Part shown: positions 1 to 12,608 of the stretch, piece by piece
How positions within the stretch are numbered: position 1 is the first letter of the stretch
Layout of the letters: every line of letters begins with the position of its first letter
DNA from: Pestalotiopsis fici W106-1
Taxonomy: Eukaryota > Ascomycota > Sordariomycetes > Amphisphaeriales > Sporocadaceae
Direction: 5' to 3'
DNA length: 64,000 nucleotides
Assembly (NCBI RefSeq): GCF_000516985.1
Contig: NW_006917091.1
Span: 182,285 to 246,284, forward strand
Notes under the pieces: generated by a model
The model's input: the letters and a program-made list of their open reading frames with translations, nothing else
The model's database searches: none
Told to the model about the DNA's origin: nothing
Made by a program: the position numbers and the translations under genes

Positions 1-2318
1 AGGGCTAGATCCTCGCCCCGTTTCTGTACGCCATGGTCCTCGCTGGATAGCAAGTTCCCATTGGAATGTGGTTGGGGCGCCATTGTCGAGGCGGTGGTGG
101 TTGAGACAAACGTGAATGGTAGTTATATATCAAGTATATATAGCAGTTCACGTCGTGACATGGATCACCATATCATGAAAATGGAAATAAAACCAAGGCT
201 GAGAATAAATGATTTCCGGCAGGGTGGGTGACATACGGACCTCGAACGAGGGAGCGGGAGATGTAGGCAGCTTATGAATAATACTCACGACGCCTGTCAG
301 CGAGCCCGGGCCCACTCTTTAACCTACCATACAACACGGGCGGTTTGTACCGTATAGTGGTCGCACGACATTATTGGCCCTGGGGTACATGGGCTGACTG
401 AGAAGCGATTGACGACTAGCAGTAACTTATCGCATTGCATGCATAATAATAAGCTGGGCATACGAGACAGCCCATTGACGAAACCAACGAGCGTGTGGCC
501 CCCGCCAAACCGCCAATCCCCGGCCGGGTACAGCATCCCAAATGTGGCTCCCTCCCCTCCCCCCAGCAAGCCCAATCTGGATCAATCCCTCGGGAGACGC
601 GAATCCTAAGCGGAAAGAGACGCACATGAGAACATGTATTTGCTCATGTGTGTCTCGGTGCGGCAGCCGGGGCGCCCATGTCTTTTGGAGGGGCAATGGA
701 TCAGTCGGGGAGTCAAAGTTTGGAACGTTTGTCAAAGGTAAGCACTGAAGAAAGCTGGGAAAAACTCAAGTCATGGAAAAAGAAAATAATAGGACCCAGA
801 ACCCTTTGTTGGAGAGAGGGGCGATTCCCAAGTGTAACAGGCCGCACACAAAATGGCTCCACAAGGCATCATTTGCTCGTGTTTTTTACGGGGCATGTGG
901 TTGCTATAATTGGTTCGGGAATGGAGAGCATGAAGATCACTGGTGCGCACTACGGAAACCGTACTCTAGCACCTCTTCTTCTCTGCCTGCTTGCTATGCC
1001 CTGCTTATGAAAAGGGCGAACCTTGTCATAGACTCAAAGTCAAAAAAGAAGCGTATGACAAGTCTGACGGACAAGCGGCATGAAGCCGATTCTTGTGCTT
1101 CTTACAACGAAAATGCTCGGTCAGACCCCAAGAGATTGCAACCAAGTGTGCAACAACCAACCAACCCACCTGCAGACCACTGGGGGGCTTGCAACGGGAG
1201 GGCTAAAGAAAAGGTAAACGCGCTTGCGGGCACTGATTGGGGGCGATGCTCTCTATTTCATGTGGGACAGGGCGCATTACGTACACCCTGCCAATGAAGG
1301 GATCTCGCGGCGTGCCAGTTACCAGTGACAAGAGACCAACAAGGGACAAACAGCCCCTCCAACAGAATCTGCAATGCTACACCTAGACACAAATAATTGA
1401 TCGCCAAGCAGCACGTTGCTGTCAAGAATAGAGGCGCATGACCCTCCCGCATGTTATGTGCCTAGAGCAGGCCGGTACTTAGGTTGCGGGAAGGGAAGGA
1501 ATCCTTAGCCGGCAAAAAAGGTCTAGTAGGTGGAGAGGGAGGATGCCTCTTGCGTGAGGCTGTGTGTGAGCCTACGACAATCAGACCAACATCATATCTG
1601 CGTTATCCTTTGGGGCTTTGCTTCTTTGTGCAGAATGTTAGTCAGGAAGAAGGATATACCAAAGGCTAATTGGAAATATCTTGCCGTCGTTGCATACAGC
1701 TATCGTTGATGCAAGTCATGCCCACTGCGCTTTGATTGGTTCAGGTCAAGCTTTGGCTTCAGGTACACACAGCCTACAGGGCTCTTACATTCTCAGGCAA
1801 ACGACGACGCCTCACCGCAACCAAAAGAAAAAAAGTATTCAAGCGCAATCAACTTTCATCGTTTACACTTTTTTCTGTATTAAATCACGTATGCAAGAAA
1901 CAAAGAATTCGACAGCGGCGCAGGGCAAAACTCCCACGATGGCTTCCGTTTTGGTAGGGGTGGGCTACAGAATGCAGATCGCCAAGGCTTTTTTTAGTCT
2001 TTCCCCCCTGCCGTTTGTCTCTGCCTATGCGCTCGGCCCTGCATTTTGCACCTGCGACAACCATTCCTATCATGTGTGATGTGCATCGAGAGGATCCATG
2101 ACCTCGCAAAACTCGACGTCATCTTCAATGCAAATCACTTGCAGCAGGATCATATCATCGCCACGAGCAGAAGGATTCACTGATGATTGGTATTACAAGA
2201 TGCAAAATATCCACGGTCATTTATTGCGTCAAACATTTAATGGCTGAACATCATCTGCTCGGTCGGCCGTCGACGCACAGACGAGGTCAAGGTCTAGATG
2301 TCTAGATATGTCTATCAA
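1..2318. other. No supported gene at left edge
   Basis: Several open frames of 60-174 codons exist on both strands (for example + frames near 648-1297 and 1681-2079). None shows a recognisable domain, a plausible intron structure or a signal peptide with a following domain. The stretch holds the 3' flank of the CoA-transferase gene and otherwise I see nothing. Confidence 0.5.
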
Positions 2319-4079
2319 TCACCGGATGGCGCCTTTGTCCTTCAATCCGGCAATCTTGTCCTGCTCGAAACCTAAAACATTGCGCAGAACCTCGTCTGTA
2401 TGTTGACCCAACGTTGGAGGAGGACTCCGGATTCTTGGCTCACTCTCGCTATACTTGACCGGCGTGTTGACCATTTTTATGGTACCGCACTGGTCGTGTT
2501 CCATCTCGACCACCATGTTTCTAGCAATGGTGTGTTCGTGCTGGAGCGTCCCTTGTACGTCATTCACGGCCGCATACGGCATACCTGAGCCTTCAAACAC
2601 ATCGAGCCATTCCTGCGTCGTGCGCTGGGCAGTGATCGCCTCAATCTGTCCCTCGAGTTCGACCCGGTTGGCCACCCTCTGGGCATTGACGGCGTACTTG
2701 GGGTCCGTCTTCCACTCTGGGCGTCCCACGCCGTCGCACAGAATGCCAAAGAGGCGGTCATTGCCACCCCCAAGTAAGATATCCCCATCTTTTGTCTTGA
2801 ACGACTTGTAGGGTACAATCGAGGCTTGTGTCTCAGTCAGTGTCTTACTCGAGAGCCTTCGGAGTACGCGCAAGCCCAAAAAAGAAAGCTTGCGAATGGG
2901 GGGATGCTGTCTACTCACGATGTGCCGTCCCCCACCTTCCAGAGTCCTTCTTCCCGCTGATTAGACAGCTGCTCGCAATGTTGGCCAACGTCGCGGTTTG
3001 GCAATCGCTGAGCGCCACATCAATGTGCTGCCCTCTTCCCGTCTTTGCTCTCGCGAGCAGGGCGGCCATGATGGAATTGGACGTATACAGTCCCGTGGTC
3101 AGATCCGTGACAGCCACACCCACCTTGACGGGTGGCCCATCTCGACTTCCAGTAATGTGCATCAGGCCAAACTCGGCCTCGACCATGACGTCGTAGCCTG
3201 CCCGGCTAGAGTACGGCCCAGTCTGGCCATATCCCGTAATACTCGCGTAAATGAGACCTGGATTGATTTTGCGCAGCGCAGCATAGTCCATATTGTACTT
3301 GGCCAGACTGCCGGGTAGATAATTCTCAACGAGAACGTCGCATTTTGCGGCGAGCTTGTGCAAAATTTCGACGCCCTCGGGGTGTTGAAACGAGAGCCCC
3401 AGAGACTTCTTGTTGCGGTTCACAGCGAGGAAGTATGCCGACTCGCCTGGTCCCTGTAGCTGTGAGTCTGAAGTGTAAGGCGCATACGGTGGCCCCCATG
3501 CACGTGTGTCGTCCCCGCGCGTCGGATGCTCAATTTTGATAACCTCTGCACTTTTTTTTGTTTGGACGTGTGAGCAAAAAATAAATGATGAACTTTGCTC
3601 GGCGGAAGTACCTGACAGCTGTGATGCGCAACTTACCCAAGGTCTCCCAGGATCTGCGTGCAGTATGGCTAAAGATGGTCCACGTCAGCGATGAAGGTTA
3701 TATGCTGATGTCGTTGCTTTTTACTGCTCTAGCTCATGCGCTTTTCAGGGCATAGAGACTGAGCCGTCTCTTGAGCAATTTGAAACTGCACTCTTCAATA
3801 TAACAAGAAGAAATAGCAATTCAGATAAGAGCACGCAGGCAGTTGTCCGGAGATAAGAAAACAACTCACCCCAGCCAAAACCCGTGTCATATCCAAGACG
3901 CGATAGCCCGCCAAAGGCAGATTCGAGATCCCATCATCGACGGCCATGGAGTAGCAGCGACGGGCGTTGGTCGCAATGGCAGCGGCAGCGGTAGCAAACT
4001 TTCCATGTCTCTTGGGCTGTCGGATTGCAGCAGAAACAGCTGATGAGACAGCACGGCGGCATAAGGTGTGAGAATACAT
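2319..4079 (-). CDS. Class III CoA-transferase (SUGCT/CaiB-BaiF family), mitochondrial
   Basis: Four exons on the minus strand: 4079-3870, 3668-3637, 3550-2919 and 2824-2319, giving 459 residues. All junctions keep the frame and rebuild family motifs: RVLDMTRVLAG, then QILGDLG|AEVIKIEHP, then GTAH|PSIVPY. The N-terminus is rich in Arg, Ala and Ser and lacks acidic residues for about 45 residues, as in a mitochondrial presequence. The body matches succinate-hydroxymethylglutarate (glutarate) CoA-transferase closely (VENYLPG, SITGYGQTGPYS, ITGSRDGPPVKVGVA, EGSGMPYAAVND, GQHTDEVL). The likely catalytic Asp is residue 263 in VALSDCQ, aligned with Asp169 of formyl-CoA transferase. The family moves CoA between dicarboxylic acyl-CoAs such as succinyl-CoA and free acids; the exact substrate is inferred. 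The ATG at 4079 is chosen because it opens the presequence. Intron 3551-3636 has an A-rich tract in front of its acceptor, which is unusual. Confidence 0.9.
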
Positions 4080-5239
4080 TTTCTCTTTTATTTTCCCCCC
4101 TTCTCCCCACGCTTTTTCAAGGAAACAAGAGCACACCACACCCCTTTGTTTGCTTTTCTCTCCTTGTCCCTTTAGTGTCACACACACTGCTTTTGCTTTG
4201 GTTTACAAAGTCGACTTTTGACCGTGTGACCCCGGTCTAATTCCAGCGCCAAAATGAAACCACGCTCGCGGAATCTTGCGCTGACGTCGTAGCTTGGGCG
4301 TGGGTGGGTTCAGCCACCGGATGTCCGAATCGGCTACCGTAGCGGGATGGGGACTGGCTGGTTTCTTTTCTGATCCTTCTTTCCCGACGGATAACAGGAG
4401 GACTGACGTTTCAATGATAGACAAACTTGTTTGAACTGTGATCAAGGCCAAAACTCTATATTTGGCCAAAAGTTGAAAGAAAACGAGGGCCGCCCCTGCA
4501 TATGGTGTGTTGCAAGAAGGAGAGAGAGAGACAAGACTTGCGTAAACTTTCCCAGGTGGTGAGTGAGATGCGGGCGCCTGTCCCTGGCAGAAATGGGGTA
4601 AAGGGAACGAAATCGGGGGTTCCCTGGTGGGGTTCATGAGGGACGAAAAACATATCCACACTTTGGCTTCGGCGCCTTTGCCGAGGCTGGGGAAATAAAT
4701 CGCGGGGATAAATAAACCATCGTGAGTTTTACCGTCATAATAATAGAGTTATCCTACAAGGTTATCTTGGGAGTGATGATGACTGAAGCTCTTGTAGTCA
4801 ATTATTTTTGCTTCTCGGAAATTTGATCTTGTTTTCCAAATGTGGTTCATGACCAATAGACGTGCAGATTGCTGATGCGCAGTAGATCGTATTGTGCAAT
4901 GGTTAATTTCACATTCATACTCCTTGTGTTTACTTCATGTATCACCGCATATGCTCATGCAAGTGGAGAAAACGTCGTGTTAATAAGCAAACATGTGCTT
5001 TTTGGTATCAATTATGCCAAGTCTATATTCTATAATCTATGTACAAGAATAGGAAGAAAAAAAAAACACATTTTAACCCGTCGAGTGACAGATGACTGCC
5101 TTGCTAGGATTTGGTATTAGATACCCCTTTTCAAGGTGCATCTGTCGTCACGTAGGGGCTTTTTGTAATCATTGCGCTAGCTCTCGCAGTTCATCGAGGA
5201 GTCGCTAGGTGTCTGCCTGCATTTCTGTGGCTGTCTTTT
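4080..5239. other. Intergenic: 5' flank of the CoA-transferase, 3' flank of the esterase
   Basis: This contains the promoter side of the minus-strand CoA-transferase and the downstream region of the minus-strand carboxylesterase. A 152-codon minus frame (4203-4661) lacks domains and has a purine/pyrimidine-biased composition typical of untranslated DNA. A short AG repeat lies near 4518-4532. I see no other gene. Confidence 0.5.
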
Positions 5240-7008
5240 TCAAACAAAGACGCTGTCAAGCAGGTAGGCAATGTTGGCCTTGCGGTAGTTGTCCTCGGAG
5301 ACGTAGGACAGGCCGGTAACATTGACGTCAAAGACGAGGTTGTTGGGCGCGTCGAGCGTGTACCGCGGCCAGGCGACGCTCTGCAGGTCCTGGCTAGCGT
5401 CGAGGTTGGGGTCGCAGTCGTTCATAAACGACACCCACATCTTGCTCATGAGGTCGGCCAGGGTCTTGAAGGTCTCGGGCTTGCCCGCGAATGGGTTGGT
5501 CGAGTAGCCCAGGCCGTCGGTGTTGTCAAACACAAAGGCCACCTCCTGGAAGTGAGTGGCGCCGTAGATGGCGGCGATGCCGTTGACGTACACGTTCCAC
5601 AGGTACGAGTAGACGGACAGGCCGGCGCCGGCGTAGGACTCGGCCAGGTGGCGTCTTCCGGCGTGCTGCTGGTAGTCACCAGCAAAAGCAGCGACTCGCT
5701 TGTACTGCAGACCGTAGGGGTAGGCAGCGGGCCTGTCGGGGTAAGAGGCCGGGATACCGACAGAGGGGTCATCGGGGTACAGATCCGTGACGCTGGAAAC
5801 CTGGTCGGCGCTGAGGCCCAGGCTGGAAAGGTAGGACTGGAACTGCTCAGTCGTGTTGATGCCAGTCTTGGCGTAGGCAGTGCCCTCATCAAAGTTGTTA
5901 CCCAGGAGAAGAGGAACACGTGCAAACTTGCCCTCGTTCAGGAGAACGGCACCCTGGGCACTCATAAAGTCGCCGTCCACGACAGCACTGAGTGTCGGGG
6001 CAGTGACGCCGAGAGAAACAGAGCCATTGAAGAAGCTGTTCAGAACCTGCCAGTCCAGCTTGCGCAGACACTTCAGGGCATCCGTGGAGCTGGAGCATCC
6101 GGTCTTGGAGACGAGGGCGTCAAAGTAAGACTGCCAAGTGGTAGCGTTGGCAAACTTTGCGACGGGGCTACCACTCTCGAGGATGGCGCGGCTGAAGAGA
6201 GAGCCGTGGTTACCGTCGTGTGCAACGAGCTGCATGCCGAGCGAGCGAGCACCGGCAGACTCGCCCCAGATCGTGACGTCCTTGGCGGAACCACCAAACT
6301 CCTGAATGTTGTCCTGCACCCACTGCAGAGCCATGCGCTGGTCACGGAAAGCAACATTGCCAGCTCCGGCATTTTGCATCTCCTCACTGAAGAGGAAGCC
6401 CCAGTAAGAGACACGGTAGTTGATGGACGCAGCAATGATGGGCTTGCCCTCCTTGACCGACTGCTCCACGATCCAGGTCAGGTTGTATCTCGTGTCACGC
6501 GAGCTACCCATCACGTAGCTCTGGTAACAGTGTGTTAGCAATCTAAACCTGCGGCCATATTTTGTATTGGGTTGGAATGACTTACACCACCGTGGACCCA
6601 GACACCAACGGGAAGGTCATCGCCAGGCTGTGTTCCGGCCGGACGAACGACATTAATGGTCAGACAGTCCTCAGAAGTGACGTTGGTTCCCAAGTTCGTT
6701 GTGTCGGAGCCATATCCAATACAAGCGTAGCCGTACTGAGTGGCATACTTGGGCTCTGAGAATGAAGTCTTCAATGGCTGAGGTGCGGCGAATCGAAGCG
6801 AGCCCGTGGGAGGTTGGGCATAGGGCATGCCCAAGAAGTATTCTTGGTCGTGGACAGAGTCCGTGACACCAATGTATGTTCCATTCCTCAGGTGTGCTGT
6901 AGGCAAAGAGCAACCGGTCTTTGTCGACTGCGAGACGTGACCGCTGCTGCTAGCCAGGGACACACCAGCTAATGCGGCCAAGAGGAAGTTTGACTTGAAC
7001 CCAGGCAT
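5240..7008 (-). CDS. Secreted type-B carboxylesterase/lipase
   Basis: Two exons, 7008-6586 and 6520-5240, joined in phase 0 (HGG|SYVMGS), giving 567 residues. The start at 7008 opens a signal peptide (short basic start, then LLAALAGVSLA), so the enzyme should be secreted. The fold is an alpha/beta hydrolase of the cholinesterase-like type-B family. It has the EDCLTINVVRP signature, the VWVHGG oxyanion loop and the nucleophile elbow WGESAGA with Ser229. A Glu in NNFDEGTAY and a His in GATHFQEV probably complete the triad. Several N-x-S/T sites fit an extracellular glycoprotein. The substrate cannot be read from sequence; related fungal enzymes hydrolyse lipid or aromatic esters. It stands alone, with no biosynthetic neighbours. 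A 328-codon plus-strand frame inside exon 2 (5552-6538) is its antisense shadow. Confidence 0.92.
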
Positions 7009-8311
7009 CTTCAATAAAGTTAAAATCTCAAACTAATGTAAGAGATAGATGAGAGATGGTTGATGCTACCTGTGAAAGCGCAGTTGTCAACGGAATGAGA
7101 GGCTGCCGATCACTACCTTATACTTTGACCATCAACGGTCAGCCAGAGAGGTATATAATTCTGTCCTCCCCATCTTTTCTCGCAAGATCCTCCTCAGTTC
7201 CACCATAACATTCGTTATGGAGTCCCTTCAACAGATTTGCCACGGAGCCAATTACGGCCTGGTACAAAGAGGTTTAGTCAACTCCCCTAATTTTAAACCT
7301 GCCCGGAGATGGGGCTAGTTAATGCGATGGTGCACAACTAGACACACCCACATCTGCAAGCCGAGATCCTAGTCGCATTGGCAGCGGGCTATTCTTTAGT
7401 CAGGTCGGTATGCTTCTTTCCCTTCCCTCGGCAGCACAGAACAACCTTCAATAAACCTGCCGATCTGCTCGCTGATCGTTCCCCCGATCGCTCACCCAAG
7501 AGCCAAGAGGACAAAAAACCACGCGTAGCCACGTGGGCGCCCAGCTTGGCAAACCTGGTTGACGGAATTTGGTCTCTGGGACAAGGTTGAAGATGCCAAT
7601 GCAGGTACGGCATGTGGTAACATTGCAGCATAAAAGATCTAGACATGCAAAATCAATAGCTTCATCTTTCCCCTGTTATTGATCGTGGATGTTTGCCGTA
7701 CAGCCTCGTAGCCGATATTGCATCGGTCCGTCGAAAGCCTTAGTCATTAATAGTCACGACTGCCCAGGTTCAACGGTGTGGCTTCGGGGAGTTTACGAGC
7801 TCCGATACTGACAGCTGATTCGGCGGCTTCACCGATGCTATTGGGCGCCACGTAACCTGACGTGATATCATGCTATTTGTTCCCGCAGCCAAGTATATTG
7901 TGGGATTCAGGGTTCATAGTAAAATAAGAGGACGGGGCAATATACCTGACAAGTTCCAGGGGGTTTTCTCGTCTATCTTTCTTTTACCCCCTGTAGTTGC
8001 AAGCCACCCCCACTGCTACTTTACATAGTATGGTGACAGGCCTGTCATATTGTCCTTAATCACTAGGTCATGAATCGTCGGAAATCGGAAGTGTCTTGAG
8101 GGATTTTTTCTTTTTCTTTTTCTCTTTTCAGCTATTCCATCAGCTTACTCGTACTCGCTCGTATTCTAGTTGCCCACATTTGTCGGATATCTGGAAATCC
8201 GGAATTCTAGGGATCGTGATATTTTAAAGATACAGTCGATAAAATGAAAAAAAAAATGTACTTTGTTTAAACGCAAGAAAAATCAAATTGGTATCATATT
8301 TTGTACTATAA
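7009..8311. other. Intergenic: esterase promoter region
   Basis: A TATATAA element sits at 7152-7158, about 145 bp upstream of the esterase ATG, and could serve as its TATA box. A pyrimidine-rich tract lies at about 8104-8130 and an A-tract near 8245-8256. I see no coding structure. Confidence 0.4.
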
Positions 8312-9744
8312 CTAATGCGCAGTGTAAAAACCAGCCTCGGGAACTTCGGCATTACGTCCGCTTGATTTTGTGTAGGCTGATTCCATGGATGCCAGCTCAA
8401 ATGAATCTTCGTCGGTTACCTTGCTCACGCGATGACTCGTGATGTTGATTTCTGCCGTCTTGACTATACCTGCCGGCTTGGGAGGTCTCTCGCCGTGGCT
8501 TGACGGCAGATCCTGTAGAGCTTCTTGTGATTCCTGCCATCCGTTTGTTGACATGATGAGTACCGAGTTTCGGCCGTAGCCATCGTGTCGATATTTTGTG
8601 CTTCGCTTCGACTTGTCTGCATTCGTGACATCGGTGCCATTGTGATATCGATTTCCGGTGGATCGTTGTTGCATATAGCTGCGGTGACTGGATTTGAGTT
8701 CGCGATAGAGCATTCGCCTGCCATTTTGTTAGTAAACTCGATGATTGCGCTTCGCAAGAGACACTTGAGGTTGCAACTTACAACACTGGAATACAGGCTG
8801 CCATAATAGTGACGGCAGGTTCGGTAAGGGTCCAGATTGTGAGGTCGACACGATCGTAGGTAATATCTGTACTGGTCATGCTGACCACCATGACTGCCTT
8901 GACAATTCCGCAAATACCGGCGCTGCAAGTGATTATTAGTCTCGAGTCAGGCACCAATTGAGTGTCATTTGCTTCTTACATGGCACCCAAGCTCATTGCT
9001 ACAGCCACTCCAATCTTCTCTCGAAGAAGCATTGACATGGACATGAGAATCCTCCATGGGAGGAACGCCAACACAAAATCCAAGATGGACGAGTAGTCTA
9101 CAGTAGTGGTCAGATTCTGATACAACATTCAAAGACACTCGTGCAACTCACAAGCAGCAAAAAGCTGGTATTTCAACAGGGCCTGCTTATCCCAGCATTT
9201 GCCCTCGACACTGCTGTCCCAAACCTTTTGTACGGGAGTACATTTCGCGAATCCAAAAATCCAAACAAGGTTCATTGATACGTTGATGGTAATAATAACA
9301 AAGAGAAGAAACCAACGCATCCACTTGTTGATAATGATTCGGTACAGAGTAAGCGCGAATGAGGTTTTGCTGACGCATGTCGATATGATGCCAAAGGCTG
9401 CGACCAATATTGTGTTGAGGTTGATCTTTTTGAGGTCTTCATGGTCGATGGTGGACTGATGCTTGCCGAAACCCAAAGTGACAATATAGCTCAGAATCGA
9501 GACGGCAACTGTCAATGAAAACTGCCATGCACAAAACCCAAGGTTAGAAAAAATGAGACTGTCCATCGTCCTGAGAGGTCGTGTCACAACATACCCAGCT
9601 CATGATCATTGTGTGGTCGTCCCACCACAGACCTTTTCCTCGCCATAATTTGCAGTAAATCCTCAACGACAAGAACACCGCACTGGCTCCCACCAACGAC
9701 CAACATGAGGCCAAAAGCCGGCCACTTCTGTCGTCGCTGTCCAT
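8312..9744 (-). CDS. Rhodopsin-domain integral membrane protein (Pth11-like, no CFEM)
   Basis: Five exons, 9744-9595, 9521-9152, 9097-8980, 8922-8782 and 8717-8312, give 394 residues. Every junction preserves frame and restores the family pattern: WDDHTMIMSW|FSLTVAVS, QLFAA|YYSSILDF, MSLGA|IAGICGI and IPVL|RMLYREL. The protein has about seven hydrophobic segments. It shows the hallmarks of the fungal rhodopsin-fold family: RIYCKLWRGKGLWWDDH, the GFGKH loop, a DFVLAFLPWRIL helix, a TEPAVTIMAACIPVLR helix and a polar cytoplasmic tail of about 120 residues. The family includes Pth11-type G-protein-coupled receptors that sense surfaces or nutrients, but most members have no known ligand. The tail is rich in Ser, Lys and Arg, which would suit phosphorylation or G-protein contact (inference). 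Unlike the two receptors further right, it has no cysteine-rich extracellular domain. Confidence 0.85.
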
Positions 9745-12608
9745 GTCTTGTTTTCCCGAAGATTCTCAAAGAGAGATCTGCATTGTTCGAGTGACCCAAG
9801 AACTCGGTAGGGCGGATCTCCTCGAGATCTGATCAAGGGTGTCTTGGTCACTTAAGGCTGAAGCTTGTTGGGTATGACCACGAGGGCACGCACGCGCAGA
9901 GGCAACTTGCCGTATAATATGGACCTCGAAGTGGGAATACCTCGTTCCCGATGCAGTTGCGATCAGCGTTCACCTCGCATCTTATTCATCATCGATCCCG
10001 TCGCCGTGGAACTTTGGAACAAGTCGCAACCATGATCTGATTTCGGCTTGGACTAGGGATCGACGAGGGGGGGCTTGGTCAGGTCTGCCACCCCCTCGAG
10101 TCATTGCCAACTTGAAACGCCCGCGACGTTGCCAACTACGCAGTAGATTGAGCGACCCGAGATCCCACATATTGACATGGGCGTCCGGGGATTCTAGTGT
10201 CCGTACATAGTTTAAGCCGTTGACACTATTCCTTAAGAGCGGGAGGCGACCGAAATTTTCCCAAATAGCAGTGTTTAGGGTGAAATATTCAGGAAAATTG
10301 GCTGAGAGCCCACTTGGGGAGCAACCCGTCGGCTCTGACTAAATGATAGGGGCCGGAAATCCATCCGAACTCCCCCAACTCTCTCCCCTCATTCGGCGGT
10401 GGCCGGTTTTGAAAAGTCAACCTACCGAACCTTAAAATCAGTGTCCCAACTTTTCGCTACACAAACTAGGAATGGTATAGTAAAGTAACAGGTCTAACGA
10501 ACGCCCAACTCGTATAGTGCACGTTGTAACAAGCAGAGAGTAGAAATGCCCAACAAAGACACTCATTGTATCCCTCGAGGTCAGAAGCATAGGGGACTTT
10601 CAAGCACAAACTCTCCTCAGAAGCCTATTTTGACTATTGAGCCATAACCCTGCCAACCTCCGGATTATGGTACGATGTGTCTGGGGAGGGCTCCAGCTTG
10701 GTTCCATTACCAAATAGCCTCGGTTGCATTCACCCCAGCCAAGCCTCTAATGTAGAGATTTATGCTAGTGTTCTAGGGCGGTCGGTTGACGGGGTTTTGT
10801 GGAACACTGCGGCTGTCCTACACTAATAGAGTGATCCAGCCAAAGCTTTCTGTCACCACGCCCAAACGGGTATACTGCGACCCATTAGAGTGGATCAGGG
10901 CCGCTTACTACTTATATCTAGGACAGGCTCTCGGCTTGGTGTTTTCCAGGAATCCCATTGTCTCGCAAACCTGCTTCCACTGGTCCGCCATCCTTTTTTA
11001 AGATTAGCATTGACAACTGCTTAAAGCGCAATCTAGATGGTGAGGGATGCTGGAAAGTCAAGTGTCAAACTTTTTGGAAAAGAGAAAAACAAAAAAAAAC
11101 TCCTGTCTTTGGGCTATATTATGTAAGACCCCTGCATTTCTGCAGCGCAAGCAGCTTCGGCTCTCGCAAATTGACCTACTATATTCACGGAACCCCCGTC
11201 TATTCGGTTGGCTCTCGTATATTACTTCTACGACTTCATCGCTGTGACCTTGATATCTGTTACTACAACATGGAAGAGATAGCGCATAGCTAGCCGACTC
11301 GAAGAGCCATGGTCCTGGTTATAAAAAAAAAAAAAATGATGCACAATCACTTCGTGTTCTTATGCGCAAGTGCGATAAACTATCCAAGGGTCCTCATCGT
11401 ATGATTTTTATCAAGCTCAGCCCTCCCTGCCGAGCGGCACTGGGCTGGAGCATTTCCGCACCTATATAATGGGGCCCCCTTCAGCCCACGATACCATTCT
11501 TAAACACTCCTAACACGAAATTGGCCTTTAGGCCCAATAGCTCTAAGGTCCCTGTCATTTCGTCGACGGAGTCTCCCGCGACAGAGAAACTGAAGCTGAA
11601 AAAGGATGGCCAGAGACGAAAACGCCTTATTCGGAATTTTAAGCGGTCTGGCCCGCCGACTGAGTTGACCATGCCTTGCAAGGTGCCTGCCGCGTATGCC
11701 TTCACCCTGATGAATTCAAATTCTTGACATGTGGAGATGACAGGAAGATCTAGGCCCTGTGGAAATCCTAGGGGACGAGGCCTGCGCAGACGTCCGCCCA
11801 ACAATCACGACTCCCCGCCACCAATGATCATGAAGCCATTGTTTGATTATTTTGCCCTCAACATTCTCCGTTCATGTCAACGTAGCGCAACTATCCGTGA
11901 TTCCGTCGTGCGCCACTTCAAATCAAGGCATAGCGGCCATTTCAGTCACCTTCCAACCCTTTCGGAAGTCATACGGGTGGTCCCGTAGCTTAATCTCCGG
12001 ATATGCTGACTCAGCGGCTTTATCACTTTCTTCCCCAGGAATTGTCCTGGTCTGCAATCAAATCCGGTGCCGACATGCTCGATGCGGATGAGTAGAATAT
12101 GAGCATGGACACTGGGACTTCCGAGCCTGCAGACACCCACGTGGTCCCATCGTGGATGACGGGATGTATTCCCCGAGATATAATTCATGCCCTCGATGGT
12201 TGATAGGACGTCCCGTAGGTTTCCGGGCTGCATGCACTTGTGCCTACCTAGAAATCCGAGTCTATGGGTAGTATTGTTAACTCCGGAATCATTCTCGGCC
12301 GGGCATGAGCAGGTGCATGCATGACTTGAGATCATGTAGAGATTAGAGTCTTCAGCCACTGGTTCTAGTGTGAGTCTAGAATGCTGTTTAATAGTTGACT
12401 AAGCGCAGGCTATTGCTTTGCCCACATTCGTCGTTTGTTAGCGGAATCCTGTTATTGGCGTTTACATATTGAGCTATTACGACATCCTTCCAAGGTTATG
12501 AAATATGCGTGGAATCTGTATTGGAAGTGACCCTTGATATGAGCCGTTATACTGAATGAGTGATGGCTCTCGCTGATGTTTTGCAACCTTACATCCTCCT
12601 GATGGATC
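9745..12608. other. 2.9 kb without a supported gene
   Basis: Minus frames at 11481-11804 (about 107 codons) and 11946-12359 (137 codons) and some plus frames are open, but none carries a motif I can name, and they do not join through good splice sites into a known domain. A run of 14 A lies near 11322-11335. This could be a decayed gene or plain intergenic DNA. Confidence 0.4.

Noticed and set aside
773..1297. A 174-codon plus-strand frame near the left edge
   Set aside because: Low-information composition, no motif, no TATA box or splice context. Not enough to call a gene.
5552..6538. A 328-codon open frame on the plus strand inside the carboxylesterase gene
   Set aside because: It is exactly antisense to a strongly supported alpha/beta hydrolase exon, has low-complexity Val/Gly/Arg composition and no domain. 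It is a shadow created by GC-rich third positions.
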